Assembly (NCBI RefSeq): GCF_022601975.1
Contig: NZ_JAKVIR010000006.1
Coordinates: 124,001 to 188,000, forward strand
From: Pontibacter sp. E15-1
GTDB lineage: Bacteria > Bacteroidota > Bacteroidia > Cytophagales > Hymenobacteraceae
Reading direction: 5' to 3'
Length of the DNA: 64,000 bases
The notes beneath the pieces were generated by a model. The model made no database searches. It was not told where the DNA came from and was given only the letters and a program-made list of their open reading frames with translations. The translations under genes were made by a program, and so were the position numbers. Numbering within the stretch: position 1 is the first letter of the stretch; each line of letters opens with the position of its first letter. Of the stretch, positions 53,520-63,215 are shown piece after piece.

Positions 53520-56500
53520 ATGAAAAAATCGATACTATTACTTGTTGCCCTGCTCACGGCTGGCACAATGGCCCTGGGGCAGCGCGCCAACGACCAGCGT
53601 ACCCTTGCCACCCGCATTGCCGACCTGCTGGCCGAGATGCCCGCCAAAGACAAAACCCAGTTGCAGACGAGTATGGGGGAGGTGGCCTCCCTCGGAAAAG
53701 AAGGCCTCGTGGAGATGGCAACCATGCTCACCGCCCCCGGGAAGGGAGACAACGCCAGGCTGGAGTATGCGTTGGGCGGTTTCTCTTATTACGTGATGCA
53801 GCAAGAGCGGGAGGACTGGCGCAGCATGAGCGTAGCCGCCTACTGCGAGTCGCTTGGCCGGGAGACAAACCCCGAGAGCCAGGCGTTCCTTATCCGGCAG
53901 TTGCAGGTAGTGGGCAAAGCCGATGCGGTTCCGTGCCTGCAGCGCTACCTCACCGACGAGCGGCTATGCGCCCCGGCTGCCAACGCCCTCACCAGCATCA
54001 ATTCGCCAAACGGCAACGAGGCCCTGTTGCAGGCGCTCTCGGATGCGTCAGGCGATTGCCGTTTGTCTTTAGTGGAGGCCCTGGGAGACACCCGCTACGA
54101 GCAGGCCGTTGCAGCCATTTCGCCATTTGCCACCAGCCCGGATGAGAAGCTGAGAAAGCTGGCCCTATATGCCCTGGCCAACATCGGTGCGCCAGCGTCG
54201 GAGGCGGTGCTGGCGAAAGCGGCAGAGGAAGACAGCTATACCTATGACAACGACAATGCGGTGGCCGCCTACCTGCTATATGCCGAACGCCTGAAGGAAA
54301 AGGGCCAGACGGAGCAGGCGGAGAAAATCGCGAAGGCGCTGCTGCAGCGTACCAGCCAGAAAACCCAGGCGCACACGCGCACTGCCGCGCTAAAACTGCT
54401 CACCGAGCTACAGGGCGAGCAAAGCACAGCGCTGCTCCTGCGCGCGGCCACGGACCAGGACCCTGCCTTCCGTGCCGCTGCCTTAAAGTTCGCCTCTCCC
54501 TACATCACCCCCGCCACCACCGACATGTGGGTGAAGACGCAAAAGAAAGCTAACCCCGAGGCGCGCGCCGCCATCCTGACCATGCTGGGCGACAACAAGG
54601 CCACCACCGCGTTGCCAGCTCTGGAGAAAGCGCTGAAAAGCAAGGACGAGGCGGTGCGACTGGCTGCCATAGGGGCTGCCGGGAAAGTGGGGCAGGAGCA
54701 GGTGCTCCCGCAGCTGTTTAAGGTAATGCGCAAGGGAGGTAAGGCCGAAACCCAGGCCGTGAAGAACGCCCTCCTGATCATGCCCGGCAACAACCTGACC
54801 AATGAGGTGGCGAATGCGCTGCCTAAAATGCCGACAGATGGCCAGGTAGCCCTGCTGGAGGTTTTGGGTGCCCGTGCCGCCCGCGATAAAATCAACCAGG
54901 TGTTCGTGTACGTCGAGCACCGCGACCCGGCCGTGCGCCTGGCTGCCCTGACCGCGCTGGAGCAAATGGTGACACAAGAGAATTTGTCGCAGCTTTATAC
55001 CTTACTCAATACAACCACGCAGCCCGACGAGGTGCAGGCCGTGCAGCAGGCCGTGATCGCCGCTGTGCGCAGGTATGGCACGCAGCCGGAGCAAGAAAAA
55101 ATCGTGCTGCAGCAACTGGAGAAAGCTCCGGCCGAAAAGAGACCGGGGTATTTCAATGTGCTGGCGGCCATTGGCGGGCAGCAGGCCCTGCATGCCGTCT
55201 CAGGGGCTTTCCAGACCGGAGATGCGGCCACCAAAGAGGCGGCGGTCCGTGCCTTGTCGCAGTGGGCTGACGCGAGTGCAGCCAAAGAACTCCTCCGCAT
55301 CAGCCAGAACAAGGCCAACACGGCCTACCTGGACCAGGCGCTGACCGGGTATATACGGAGCGTGAGTGCATCAAAATACCCCGCCGAGCAGAAACTGCTG
55401 CTGTTGCGCGAGGGTATGGAAGTTGCCAAAACCACTGAGCAGAAGCAAGCCATCCTGAGGGAGGTAGCCAAAAACAGGACATTTCCGGCGCTGGTGTTTG
55501 CCGGCAAGTACCTCGACGATCCTGCTCTGCAGCAGGAGGCGGCCCTTGCCGTGATGAATACCGCCCTGTCGGACAAGGCGTTTCAGGGCGATGTGGTGCG
55601 CGGACACCTCAACAAGGCCATCCAGGTTTTGAAAGGCCCTGACAGCGAGTACCAGAAAGAGGCCATGCGCAAGTTCCTGGCCGAGATGCCGGAGGGGCAG
55701 GGGTTGGTGGCGCTGTTCAACGGCAAGGACCTGACCGGCTGGAAAGGCCTGGTGGCCAACCCCATAGAGCGGGCGAAGATGGATGCAAAGACCCTGACCA
55801 CACAGCAGCAGGCTGCCGACGAGGAGATGCGCCGCGACTGGAAAGTGGAGAATGGCGAGATCGTGTTTGTGGGCCAGGGGTATAACAACCTCACCACAGC
55901 GAAGAAATACGGTGACTTCGAGCTGTTCGTGGACTGGAAGATTTTCGACGACGGCAAGAAGAACGGTGACGCGGGCATTTACCTGCGGGGCACGCCACAG
56001 GTGCAGATGTGGGACACCTCGCGCGTGGCCGACGGCGCGCAGGTAGGCTCCGGCGGCCTGTACAACAACAAAGTGAATGAGAGCAAGCCCCTGAAAGTAG
56101 CCGACAACCCGCTTGGCGAGTGGAACAATTTCCGCATCCGGATGCAGGGCGACCGCGTGACGGTATACCTGAACGGGGAATTGGTGACGGACAACGTGAT
56201 GCTGGAGAATTACTGGGACAGAACCCAGCCTATCTTCCCGGAAGAGCAGCTGGAACTGCAGGCCCACGGCTCGCGGGTAGCGTATCGGGACATTTACATC
56301 CGTGTGATTCCGCGCCCGGAGCCATTTAAACTGAGCGCCGCTGAGAAAAAAGAGGGGTATAAGGTGCTGTTCGACGGCACCAACATGCACCACTGGCAAG
56401 GCAACACCGCCGACTACGTGATCGAGAACGGGGAGTTGGTGGTGCGTGAGCCCAAGTTCGGCAGCGGCGGCAACCTCTATACCAAAGAAGAGTACGGTGA

Positions 56501-56939
56501 TTTCGTGTTCCGCTTCGAGTTTAAGCTAACACCCGGCGCCAACAACGGCCTCGGTATCCGGACCCCGCTGGAGGGCGACGCGGCCTACGTCGGGATGGAA
56601 CTGCAGATACTGGACAACGACGCTGCCATTTATAAGAACCTGGAGGACTACCAGTACCACGGCTCCGTGTACGGCGTGATCCCGGCCAAGCGCGGCTACC
56701 TGAAACCGACCGGCGAGTGGAACTACGAAGAGGTGATTGTGAAAGGCAACAAGGTGAAAGTGATCCTGAACGGCACCACGATCGTGGACGGAGACATCGC
56801 GGAAGCCAGCAAAAACGGCACCATAGACCACAAGGAGCACCCGGGCCTGAAGCGCACCAAAGGGTACATCGGCTTTCTGGGCCACGGCTCTACCGTGTGG
56901 TTCCGGAACATCCGGGTGAAGGACCTGGGCAAAAAGTAA
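53520..56939 (+). CDS. Large secreted HEAT-repeat protein with two DUF1080 domains
   Basis: The 1139-residue product has a signal peptide (KKSILLLVALLTAGTMALGQ). About residues 60-700 are helical HEAT-like repeats, shown by recurring phrases such as AALKFASPYI, AVRLAAIGAAGKVG and AVRLAALTALEQM. Two DUF1080 domains follow: one from about 728 (LVALFNGKDLTGWKGL) to 935 and one from about 944 (YKVLFDGTNMHHWQGN) to the end. The first may be catalytic. I cannot identify the residues without an alignment. DUF1080 is linked to cleavage of 3-keto-glycosides. A strong terminator follows at about 56965-57007. Confidence 0.85.
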   Translation: MKKSILLLVALLTAGTMALGQRANDQRTLATRIADLLAEMPAKDKTQLQTSMGEVASLGKEGLVEMATMLTAPGKGDNARLEYALGGFSYYVMQQEREDWRSMSVAAYCESLGRETNPESQAFLIRQLQVVGKADAVPCLQRYLTDERLCAPAANALTSINSPNGNEALLQALSDASGDCRLSLVEALGDTRYEQAVAAISPFATSPDEKLRKLALYALANIGAPASEAVLAKAAEEDSYTYDNDNAVAAYLLYAERLKEKGQTEQAEKIAKALLQRTSQKTQAHTRTAALKLLTELQGEQSTALLLRAATDQDPAFRAAALKFASPYITPATTDMWVKTQKKANPEARAAILTMLGDNKATTALPALEKALKSKDEAVRLAAIGAAGKVGQEQVLPQLFKVMRKGGKAETQAVKNALLIMPGNNLTNEVANALPKMPTDGQVALLEVLGARAARDKINQVFVYVEHRDPAVRLAALTALEQMVTQENLSQLYTLLNTTTQPDEVQAVQQAVIAAVRRYGTQPEQEKIVLQQLEKAPAEKRPGYFNVLAAIGGQQALHAVSGAFQTGDAATKEAAVRALSQWADASAAKELLRISQNKANTAYLDQALTGYIRSVSASKYPAEQKLLLLREGMEVAKTTEQKQAILREVAKNRTFPALVFAGKYLDDPALQQEAALAVMNTALSDKAFQGDVVRGHLNKAIQVLKGPDSEYQKEAMRKFLAEMPEGQGLVALFNGKDLTGWKGLVANPIERAKMDAKTLTTQQQAADEEMRRDWKVENGEIVFVGQGYNNLTTAKKYGDFELFVDWKIFDDGKKNGDAGIYLRGTPQVQMWDTSRVADGAQVGSGGLYNNKVNESKPLKVADNPLGEWNNFRIRMQGDRVTVYLNGELVTDNVMLENYWDRTQPIFPEEQLELQAHGSRVAYRDIYIRVIPRPEPFKLSAAEKKEGYKVLFDGTNMHHWQGNTADYVIENGELVVREPKFGSGGNLYTKEEYGDFVFRFEFKLTPGANNGLGIRTPLEGDAAYVGMELQILDNDAAIYKNLEDYQYHGSVYGVIPAKRGYLKPTGEWNYEEVIVKGNKVKVILNGTTIVDGDIAEASKNGTIDHKEHPGLKRTKGYIGFLGHGSTVWFRNIRVKDLGKK

Positions 56940-56964
56940 GATTTATACATACGCTACCTCAAAA

Positions 56965-57007
56965 TCCCCCTGTAGGCAAAGTACTTGCCTACAGGGGGAT
57001 TTTCTTT
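56965..57007 (+). terminator. Terminator of the fucosidase-oxidoreductase-DUF1080 unit
   Basis: AATCCCCCTGTAGGCAAG (approximately, 56965-56980) is the left arm of a long hairpin whose right arm, CTTGCCTACAGGGGGATT, is at 56985-57002, followed by TTCTTTTT. Confidence 0.88.
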
Positions 57008-57009
57008 TT

Positions 57010-57714
57010 AGCGCGGAGGTATACTACCATCAATTGATAAGCGCATACAGCCTTTCAAGTAGTGCAGTTCCCCTCGTGGGGGTAGGGATGGGTTATTCTG
57101 TACTGGCACTTACACATGCGCAGAATCTGTTTTCTAACGGTATAAAATGAGCCATGTCAATAATACTGCGCACATTTTTTATCTCCAGCACTTACCGGAA
57201 GGCATCACTTTTACAGTTTAAAACAGTATACAGCACCCGAAAATTTATGCATCCAGCGGGCCTTGCATATGTTTAAACATGATATTTATTTTCGTCTAAT
57301 TATATTGATTGATGTTGTTTATATAATTACATTGGTTTCATAATTAGTGGGTACTCACTTTTATAGAATGGTAAATCTTGTACCATGCCCTAAAACAGTG
57401 AGCCTAATGCCTGTACGCGTATCGAGAAGATCGACAAGTAATGAAAACCGGGTTCCAGCGAGCCGGGCTATTTTATCATTAAGTAGTATTTAAGAACGGG
57501 CTTTTGCCAGTTGCGGCGCCTGAAGGTGCCGCAGTGACATGCAGTGGGTGAAGGAGGTATGCAAAGGCTCAATATAAGACAAACGTTGCGGTGCATTTTC
57601 CATGGTAGAAGTAAGCGGCATTTCCCCCTTGCTTCCCTGGGACCTGCAAAGGAGAATATGCTTGGTAGTGCCAGTACCAATACCTTTTTTATTACTCACC
57701 TTAATTTGTTTGCA
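57010..57714. other. Long gap before the second susC
   Basis: About 700 bp without a supported gene. It contains a GC-rich motif near 57068 (CCCCTCGTGGGGG), a 12-bp perfect palindrome ATGTTTAAACAT at 57269-57280, and A+T-rich sequence. An in-frame extension of the susC frame back to 57544 is possible, but would put 57 non-signal residues before the signal peptide. Confidence 0.5.
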
Positions 57715-60700
57715 ATGAAAAAAGTCTTCTACCCATTTAAAAGGCTGTTGATCCCGTGTATGCTGTTATGTTCCGGCCAGATTAGCTTCGGCCAGGGCAC
57801 GCTGCAGGGAGGGAACAATGCCGATGATTATTCGCAACGATTCAGCAGCGCCGGCAGCTCCGGGCCTTCCCTGGCCTATTCCCCGAAAGGGGCGGCTCCG
57901 CCTGTTGCCGCATCTACCCGGACTGCTGTAAAAGAAAGGCAGTCGACACCTGTTACCGGGCGCGTGGTGGATGAAAAGGGCAGCGGCCTGCCCGGCGTGA
58001 CGGTGCTCGTGAAAGGGACCACCACGGGCGTATCCACAGACGGGTCTGGTAATTACACTATCGCTGCCCCGGCAGGTGCCACACTGGTGTTCTCCTTCAT
58101 CGGATACCAACCCAGGGAGGTAGCGGTGAATAACCGAAGCACAATCAACCTCTCGATGACACCTGACAGCAAGGCACTGCAGGAAGTGGTGGTGACGGGG
58201 TATAGCTCACAGGCCAAAAAGGACATCACCGGAGCGGTCGCCACCGTGTCAGCCGAAGAGTTGCTTTCCGTGCCGGCTACTAACGTGGCACAGGCCCTGC
58301 AGGGTAGGGCCGCCGGGGTAACCGTCGGCAACGACAACAGCCCGGGAGGCGGCGTGATGGTGCGTGTCAGGGGTTTTGGCACTATCAACGATAACTCGCC
58401 GCTGTACGTGATTGATGGCGTGCCGACCAAGGGGAACCTGAATACCCTCAATCCGAACGACATCGAGTCCATGCAAATCCTGAAGGACGCTTCTTCTGCC
58501 TCCATCTATGGCGCAAGGGCCGGAAACGGAGTCGTGATCATCACCACCAAAAAAGGGAAGAGCGGGGAGCCCCGGGTTACGTTCGACTCATACTATGGTG
58601 TGCAGCGGCACGGCAAGCTGCTCGATCTGCTCAACACAAACGAGCTGGCCCAACTGACCTGGGAGAGCGAACGGAACGCGGGGAAGTTGCTGAACGGCAA
58701 CCCCTCCAATCCCCAGTATGGCAATGGCGCCACACCGGTTATCCCGGATTATATCTTCCCGACAGGCGCTCAGGCTGGCGACCCGAGGGTGGATCCCGCC
58801 AACTACACCAACAACATCGACGACCCGGCATTCGGCAAGACAAAGTTCCAGATTACCCCGGCCAATAAGGAAGGCACCAACTGGTTAGAGGAGATTTTCC
58901 ACCCGGCTATTATTCAGAACTACCAGCTGGGTGCCAGCGGGGGAACTGATAAAGGCGTGTATGCCTTCTCGGCCAACTACTACGACCAGGAGGGTATCCT
59001 GAAAGACACCTACTACAAGCGCTATGCCGTGCGGGCCAACACCGAGTTTAGGGTGAAGAACCGGGCGCGGGTGGGAGAAAACCTGCAGGTATCGTTTGGG
59101 GAGCGCGTGGGCCAGGTGTCCGGCAACAACAGCGAGAGCAACCCGATTTCGATGGCATACCGGATGCAGCCGATTATACCGGTATATGACCTGATGGGGA
59201 ACTTTGCCGGAACAAAAGGCGGTGGCTTGGGCAATGCCCGGAACCCGGTGGCGCTGCAGGCCCGAAACAAAGACAATGTGGGGCAGGAAGTGCGTCTGTT
59301 CGGTAACATCTACGCCGAGCTAGACATCCTGAAAAACCTGGTGGCCCGCACCAGCTTTGGCCTCGACTACAACACGTATAACCTCCGCAGCTTCAGCATC
59401 CGGGACGTGGAATCGGCTGAGGCTGCTCAAACCAACAGCCTGAACACCTCTAACAGCTACGATCGCGACTGGACCTGGTCCAACACCCTGGCCTATGAGC
59501 TCAACCTGTCGGAAGTGCACCGGGTGAATGTCCTGCTGGGCACCGAGGCGATCAGCTCCTACGGGGAAAACTTCTTCGGAAGCCGGAGCGGTTTTTTTGT
59601 GGATGACCTGGATTTCCGCTACCTCAATGCGGGCTCCCTGGCTCCGGCCAACGGAGGCGGGGCGTATGACTGGCGCCTGTTCTCTACCTTCGGCAAGGTG
59701 AACTACTCCTTCAGGGATAAATACCTGCTGGAGGGCACGGTGCGGCGGGATGCGTCTTCCCGGTTTGCCCCGGCCAACCGGTACGCAACCTTTCCGGCGA
59801 TGAGCGCGGGGTGGCGCATCACACAGGAAGCGTTTATGCAGGGCATCACGTTTCTGGATGAATTGAAGCTGAGGGCAGGCTGGGGCCAGACCGGAAACCA
59901 GGAGATCGGTAACTATAACTTTGCCTCCACTTTCCAGTCGAACCCGGACCAATCCAACTACGACATAAACGGCACCAACACAACCGTGGTGATTGGGTAT
60001 GACCGCTCCCAATTCGGAAACCCGAACGCGAAGTGGGAGACGACCACCAGCACCAACCTAGGCTTCGACGCCGCCTTTTTGCAGGGGCGCATAGACCTGG
60101 TGTTTGACTGGTATACCCGTACCACCACCGATATGCTCTTCCCGGTTGAGCTCCCCTTTACACAGGGTGTGGCCACAAACCCCTTCGTGAACATCGGGGA
60201 GATGAACAACAAAGGGGTTGACGTGGGGCTGAACTACAACGGGGCAGCGCTGGCAAACGAGCTTACCTTCACGGTGGGCGCCAACTTCTCTACCTACCGC
60301 AACATGGTGGTGAAAACGAACGGCAACCCGAACACGATTTACCAGGGTTTCGGGCTGCGCACACCTCCCGTAACGGCTACGCAGCAGGGGCAGCCCCTGT
60401 CGTCCTTTTATGGCTACATCGTGGAGGGCATCTTCCAGACGGACGATGAGGCAAAGGCGCATGCTGTGCAGCGGGGCGGCACCGACAATATCGCTGGCCG
60501 CTTTAAGTATAAAGACGTGAACAACGACGGCGTCATCAACGGCAGCGACCAAACCTTCATTGGCAGCCCCCACCCGGATTTTACCTATGGCCTGAACCTG
60601 AACGCGGAGTTTAAGAACTTCACCTTCACGGCTTTTGCCCAAGGGGTACAGGGGGTTGAGATCTTCAACTATGTGCGTTACTGGACTGATTTTCAGACCT

Positions 60701-61083
60701 TCCAGGGAAACCGAAGCAAGCGGATGCTTTACGACTCCTGGCAGCCAGGCAAAACAGACGCCCTGCTGCCACAGCTGCGCTCAGGGGATGCGGCCAGCAG
60801 TGTGCCATCCACTTATTTCCTGGAAAACGGCTCTTACCTGCGGATCAAGAACATCCAGCTGGGGTATAACCTGCCGCTAAGCTGGATATCGAAAGCGGGT
60901 ATGGGGTCGGCTAATGTCTACATTCAGGGCCAGAACCTGTTTACGTTCACCAAATACACGGGCCTCGACCCGGAAATTAACCTGCGTGGGTATGGGGCCG
61001 GCAACGACCGCCAGTTGGGAGTGGACGAAGGGGCATATCCGGTGTCCAGAAATTTCTTGCTTGGGGTGAATGTTAGTTTTTAA
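57715..61083 (+). CDS. SusC-type TonB-dependent outer membrane transporter (second pair)
   Basis: The start at 57715 (MKKVFYPFKRLLIPCMLLC) gives a proper signal peptide. The 1122-residue product has a CarboxypepD_reg-like domain (VTGRVVDEKGSGLPGVTVLV, about 78-155), a plug with VVTGYSSQAKKDITGAVATV and RGFGTINDNSPLYVIDGVPT, and a barrel ending FLLGVNVSF. Compared with the first SusC it is 65 residues longer and clearly diverged, so it may take up a different glycan. The susD gene follows after 15 bp. Confidence 0.95.
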   Translation: MKKVFYPFKRLLIPCMLLCSGQISFGQGTLQGGNNADDYSQRFSSAGSSGPSLAYSPKGAAPPVAASTRTAVKERQSTPVTGRVVDEKGSGLPGVTVLVKGTTTGVSTDGSGNYTIAAPAGATLVFSFIGYQPREVAVNNRSTINLSMTPDSKALQEVVVTGYSSQAKKDITGAVATVSAEELLSVPATNVAQALQGRAAGVTVGNDNSPGGGVMVRVRGFGTINDNSPLYVIDGVPTKGNLNTLNPNDIESMQILKDASSASIYGARAGNGVVIITTKKGKSGEPRVTFDSYYGVQRHGKLLDLLNTNELAQLTWESERNAGKLLNGNPSNPQYGNGATPVIPDYIFPTGAQAGDPRVDPANYTNNIDDPAFGKTKFQITPANKEGTNWLEEIFHPAIIQNYQLGASGGTDKGVYAFSANYYDQEGILKDTYYKRYAVRANTEFRVKNRARVGENLQVSFGERVGQVSGNNSESNPISMAYRMQPIIPVYDLMGNFAGTKGGGLGNARNPVALQARNKDNVGQEVRLFGNIYAELDILKNLVARTSFGLDYNTYNLRSFSIRDVESAEAAQTNSLNTSNSYDRDWTWSNTLAYELNLSEVHRVNVLLGTEAISSYGENFFGSRSGFFVDDLDFRYLNAGSLAPANGGGAYDWRLFSTFGKVNYSFRDKYLLEGTVRRDASSRFAPANRYATFPAMSAGWRITQEAFMQGITFLDELKLRAGWGQTGNQEIGNYNFASTFQSNPDQSNYDINGTNTTVVIGYDRSQFGNPNAKWETTTSTNLGFDAAFLQGRIDLVFDWYTRTTTDMLFPVELPFTQGVATNPFVNIGEMNNKGVDVGLNYNGAALANELTFTVGANFSTYRNMVVKTNGNPNTIYQGFGLRTPPVTATQQGQPLSSFYGYIVEGIFQTDDEAKAHAVQRGGTDNIAGRFKYKDVNNDGVINGSDQTFIGSPHPDFTYGLNLNAEFKNFTFTAFAQGVQGVEIFNYVRYWTDFQTFQGNRSKRMLYDSWQPGKTDALLPQLRSGDAASSVPSTYFLENGSYLRIKNIQLGYNLPLSWISKAGMGSANVYIQGQNLFTFTKYTGLDPEINLRGYGAGNDRQLGVDEGAYPVSRNFLLGVNVSF

Positions 61084-61098
61084 GGAAAATTTAATCAC

Positions 61099-62805
61099 AT
61101 GGAAATGATGAACAAGAAGATATTTGGAATAGCGGCTTTCATTGTGGCTGGCTTACTCGGAGCCTGTGATGATGACTTTCTGACGACCGCCCCCAAAGGG
61201 GTGGTGGGGCAGCAATCCTTGGAGTCGAAGAAAGGGGTGGATGCCCTGCTAATCGGGGCTTACTCGCTACTGGACGGGGTTGGGTCGGGCAACACGGCCT
61301 GGCATAGCGCCGTGACTAACTGGGTGTATGGCGGTGTGGCATCCGATGATACCTACAAAGGCACCGATGCTGGAGACCAGCCGGAGATCACTTTTATTGA
61401 GACGTACAACTGGCTGCCAAGCAACAACCACTTCCGCGGGAAGTGGCGCAATGTGTACGACGGCATCGCGCGCAGCAACGATGTACTGCTGGTGATGGCC
61501 AATGCCAAGGACATGACCGATGCTGAAAAGGCGCAGGTTACTGCCGAGGCTCGCTTTCTGCGGGGCCATTACCACTTTGAGGCCAAGAAAATGTGGAACA
61601 AAGTGCCCTATATCGATGAGAAAACCTACGATCCGATGAACCCGGAGGGCGCGAAGGTTGCCAACAAAGAGGACATCTGGCCGAAGATAGAGGCTGACTT
61701 TAAGGCTGCCTACGATGTGTTGCCGGTAAACCAGGCACAGATTGGCCGGGCCACCAAGTATGCGGCGGCGGCTTATCTGGCCAAGGCTTATATGTTTCAG
61801 GGCAAGTATGCAGAGGCCAAACCGCTGTTGGATGAGATTATCGCCAGCGGCAGGTATAAACTGGAGCCGACGTACTACAGCAACTATAATGCCGCCACAA
61901 ATAACAATGCCGAGTCAATCTTCGAGGTACAGATGTCCGTGAACGACGGCTCTCCGGGCGGTGTGAACGGGAATAACGGCAACATCCTGAACTACCCCTA
62001 TACCGGGCCCTGGAACTGCTGTGGTTTCGAGCAGCCTTCTCAGAACCTGGTGAACGCGTTTAAAACCGAAGGGGGCTTGCCGCTGCTGGACACCTTTAAC
62101 CAGACAGACGTGAAGAACGATGAGGGATTGGATGCCACAGCCCCTTTTACGCCCTACGATGGCCCCCTGGATCCACGCCTGGACCATACAGTGGGTCGCA
62201 GGGGCATTCCATACCTTGATTTCGGGATACACACCGGGAAACCCTGGGTGCGGGATCAGGTATATGCCGGCCCATACTCTCCGAAGAAAATGATTCCGAT
62301 GAAAGGCTTCTACCATGCCACCAACCGGAACAACTCCAACAATTATCGGATGATCCGCCTGGCGCATGTCATCCTGTGGCGTGCTGAGGTGGCCGTGGCA
62401 GAGGGCGACCTGGAGAAAGCTCGGGAGCTGGTGAACCAGGTCAGGAGCAGGGCCGCTAATCCGGATGGGTTCGTGAAAATGTCCGACGGAAGCCCCGCCG
62501 CAAATTACGTGATCAATACCTATAACACGCCATTTGCAAGCAAAGAGGAGGCGCTGAAAGCTGTCCAGTTCGAGACAAGGCTGGAGTTCGGTATGGAAGG
62601 CCACCGCTTCTTCGACCTGGTGCGCTGGGGAATTGCAGACGAGGTGCTGAACACGTACGTGGCGAAAGAGCAGCAGAAGCGAATCTATCTGAAAGGGGCT
62701 ACGTTCACGAAAGGGAAAAATGACTATTTCCCGATTCCGCAGCAGGAGATTATCAACAGCACGGTGGCCGGAGAGAATACGCTTGCCCAGAACCCGGGAT
62801 ACTAA
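61099..62805 (+). CDS. SusD/RagB-family glycan-binding lipoprotein (second pair)
   Basis: The lipoprotein signal is IAAFIVAGLLGAC (Cys23), followed by DDDFLTTAPKG, the SusD-type opening. The 568-residue product has the family helices (AEARFLRGHYHFEAKKMWN near 155) and the end AGENTLAQNPGY, almost the same as in the first SusD. It partners with the SusC before it. The long insert near 285-330 with NDGSPGGVNGNNGN and NCCGFEQPSQNL is the usual glycan-contact side of the protein. Confidence 0.95.
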   Translation: MEMMNKKIFGIAAFIVAGLLGACDDDFLTTAPKGVVGQQSLESKKGVDALLIGAYSLLDGVGSGNTAWHSAVTNWVYGGVASDDTYKGTDAGDQPEITFIETYNWLPSNNHFRGKWRNVYDGIARSNDVLLVMANAKDMTDAEKAQVTAEARFLRGHYHFEAKKMWNKVPYIDEKTYDPMNPEGAKVANKEDIWPKIEADFKAAYDVLPVNQAQIGRATKYAAAAYLAKAYMFQGKYAEAKPLLDEIIASGRYKLEPTYYSNYNAATNNNAESIFEVQMSVNDGSPGGVNGNNGNILNYPYTGPWNCCGFEQPSQNLVNAFKTEGGLPLLDTFNQTDVKNDEGLDATAPFTPYDGPLDPRLDHTVGRRGIPYLDFGIHTGKPWVRDQVYAGPYSPKKMIPMKGFYHATNRNNSNNYRMIRLAHVILWRAEVAVAEGDLEKARELVNQVRSRAANPDGFVKMSDGSPAANYVINTYNTPFASKEEALKAVQFETRLEFGMEGHRFFDLVRWGIADEVLNTYVAKEQQKRIYLKGATFTKGKNDYFPIPQQEIINSTVAGENTLAQNPGY

Positions 62806-62852
62806 ACCGGCGTGAACTCGGGCATAGCTGTAGGTTAATTTGCTTTCAAATT

Positions 62853-63070
62853 AGTTTTTCTGCTTTGGGGAAGTGTGGTTTAGCTAGATCAGGGCAAAAT
62901 GATTCCCAGTTTTTCCGAGAGGCACCGGGGGTAGGGGCCCTCTATTTGTATATTTCCGGTGCCACGTTAGTGGCAGCCGTTAGGCAGGAAATGTACACAG
63001 TGCCGAGCGGGAAAACGCGCCCCAGCGGGCGTGGAGCGCAAAGCAGGCTATGAAACAGGGAGTTTCGAGT
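62853..63070 (+). repeat. Repeat element, right copy (about 218 bp)
   Basis: It is the inverted partner of the element at 41866-42103, shorter by an internal deletion that removes one arm of the GGGCCCCTACCCC pair. The remaining arm, GGGGGTAGGGGCCCTC, is at 62927-62942. Confidence 0.85.
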
Positions 63071-63144
63071 TTAAAAACCGCTTGAGTTACCAAGTTTACG
63101 TTAAACCGGAAACGCAGGGTCTGACATAGGCCACGCGCATAAAT

Positions 63145-63197
63145 AAGGCGGCCGCCAGGCGCAGAGGCATTTAGCTTCTGTGTCTGGCGGCCGCCTT
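63145..63197 (-). terminator. Terminator of the VOC gene
   Basis: AAGGCGGCCGCCAG at about 63145-63158 pairs with CTGGCGGCCGCCTT at 63184-63197. It lies directly after the stop of the leftward VOC gene. Confidence 0.75.
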
Positions 63198-63215
63198 GCT
63201 TTTAAAAAGACGATA

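Larger units (their letters stand above)
62806..63215. other. Gap of 410 bp, mostly occupied by a repeat and a terminator
   Basis: This gap holds the right copy of the long repeat (62853-63070) and a hairpin (63145-63197). No gene was seen. Confidence 0.6.

Noticed and set aside
57269..57280. ATGTTTAAACAT as a third LacI operator
   Set aside because: The centre is TA, not CG, and the flanks do not match the two LacI-type sites. Kept only as an unexplained palindrome.
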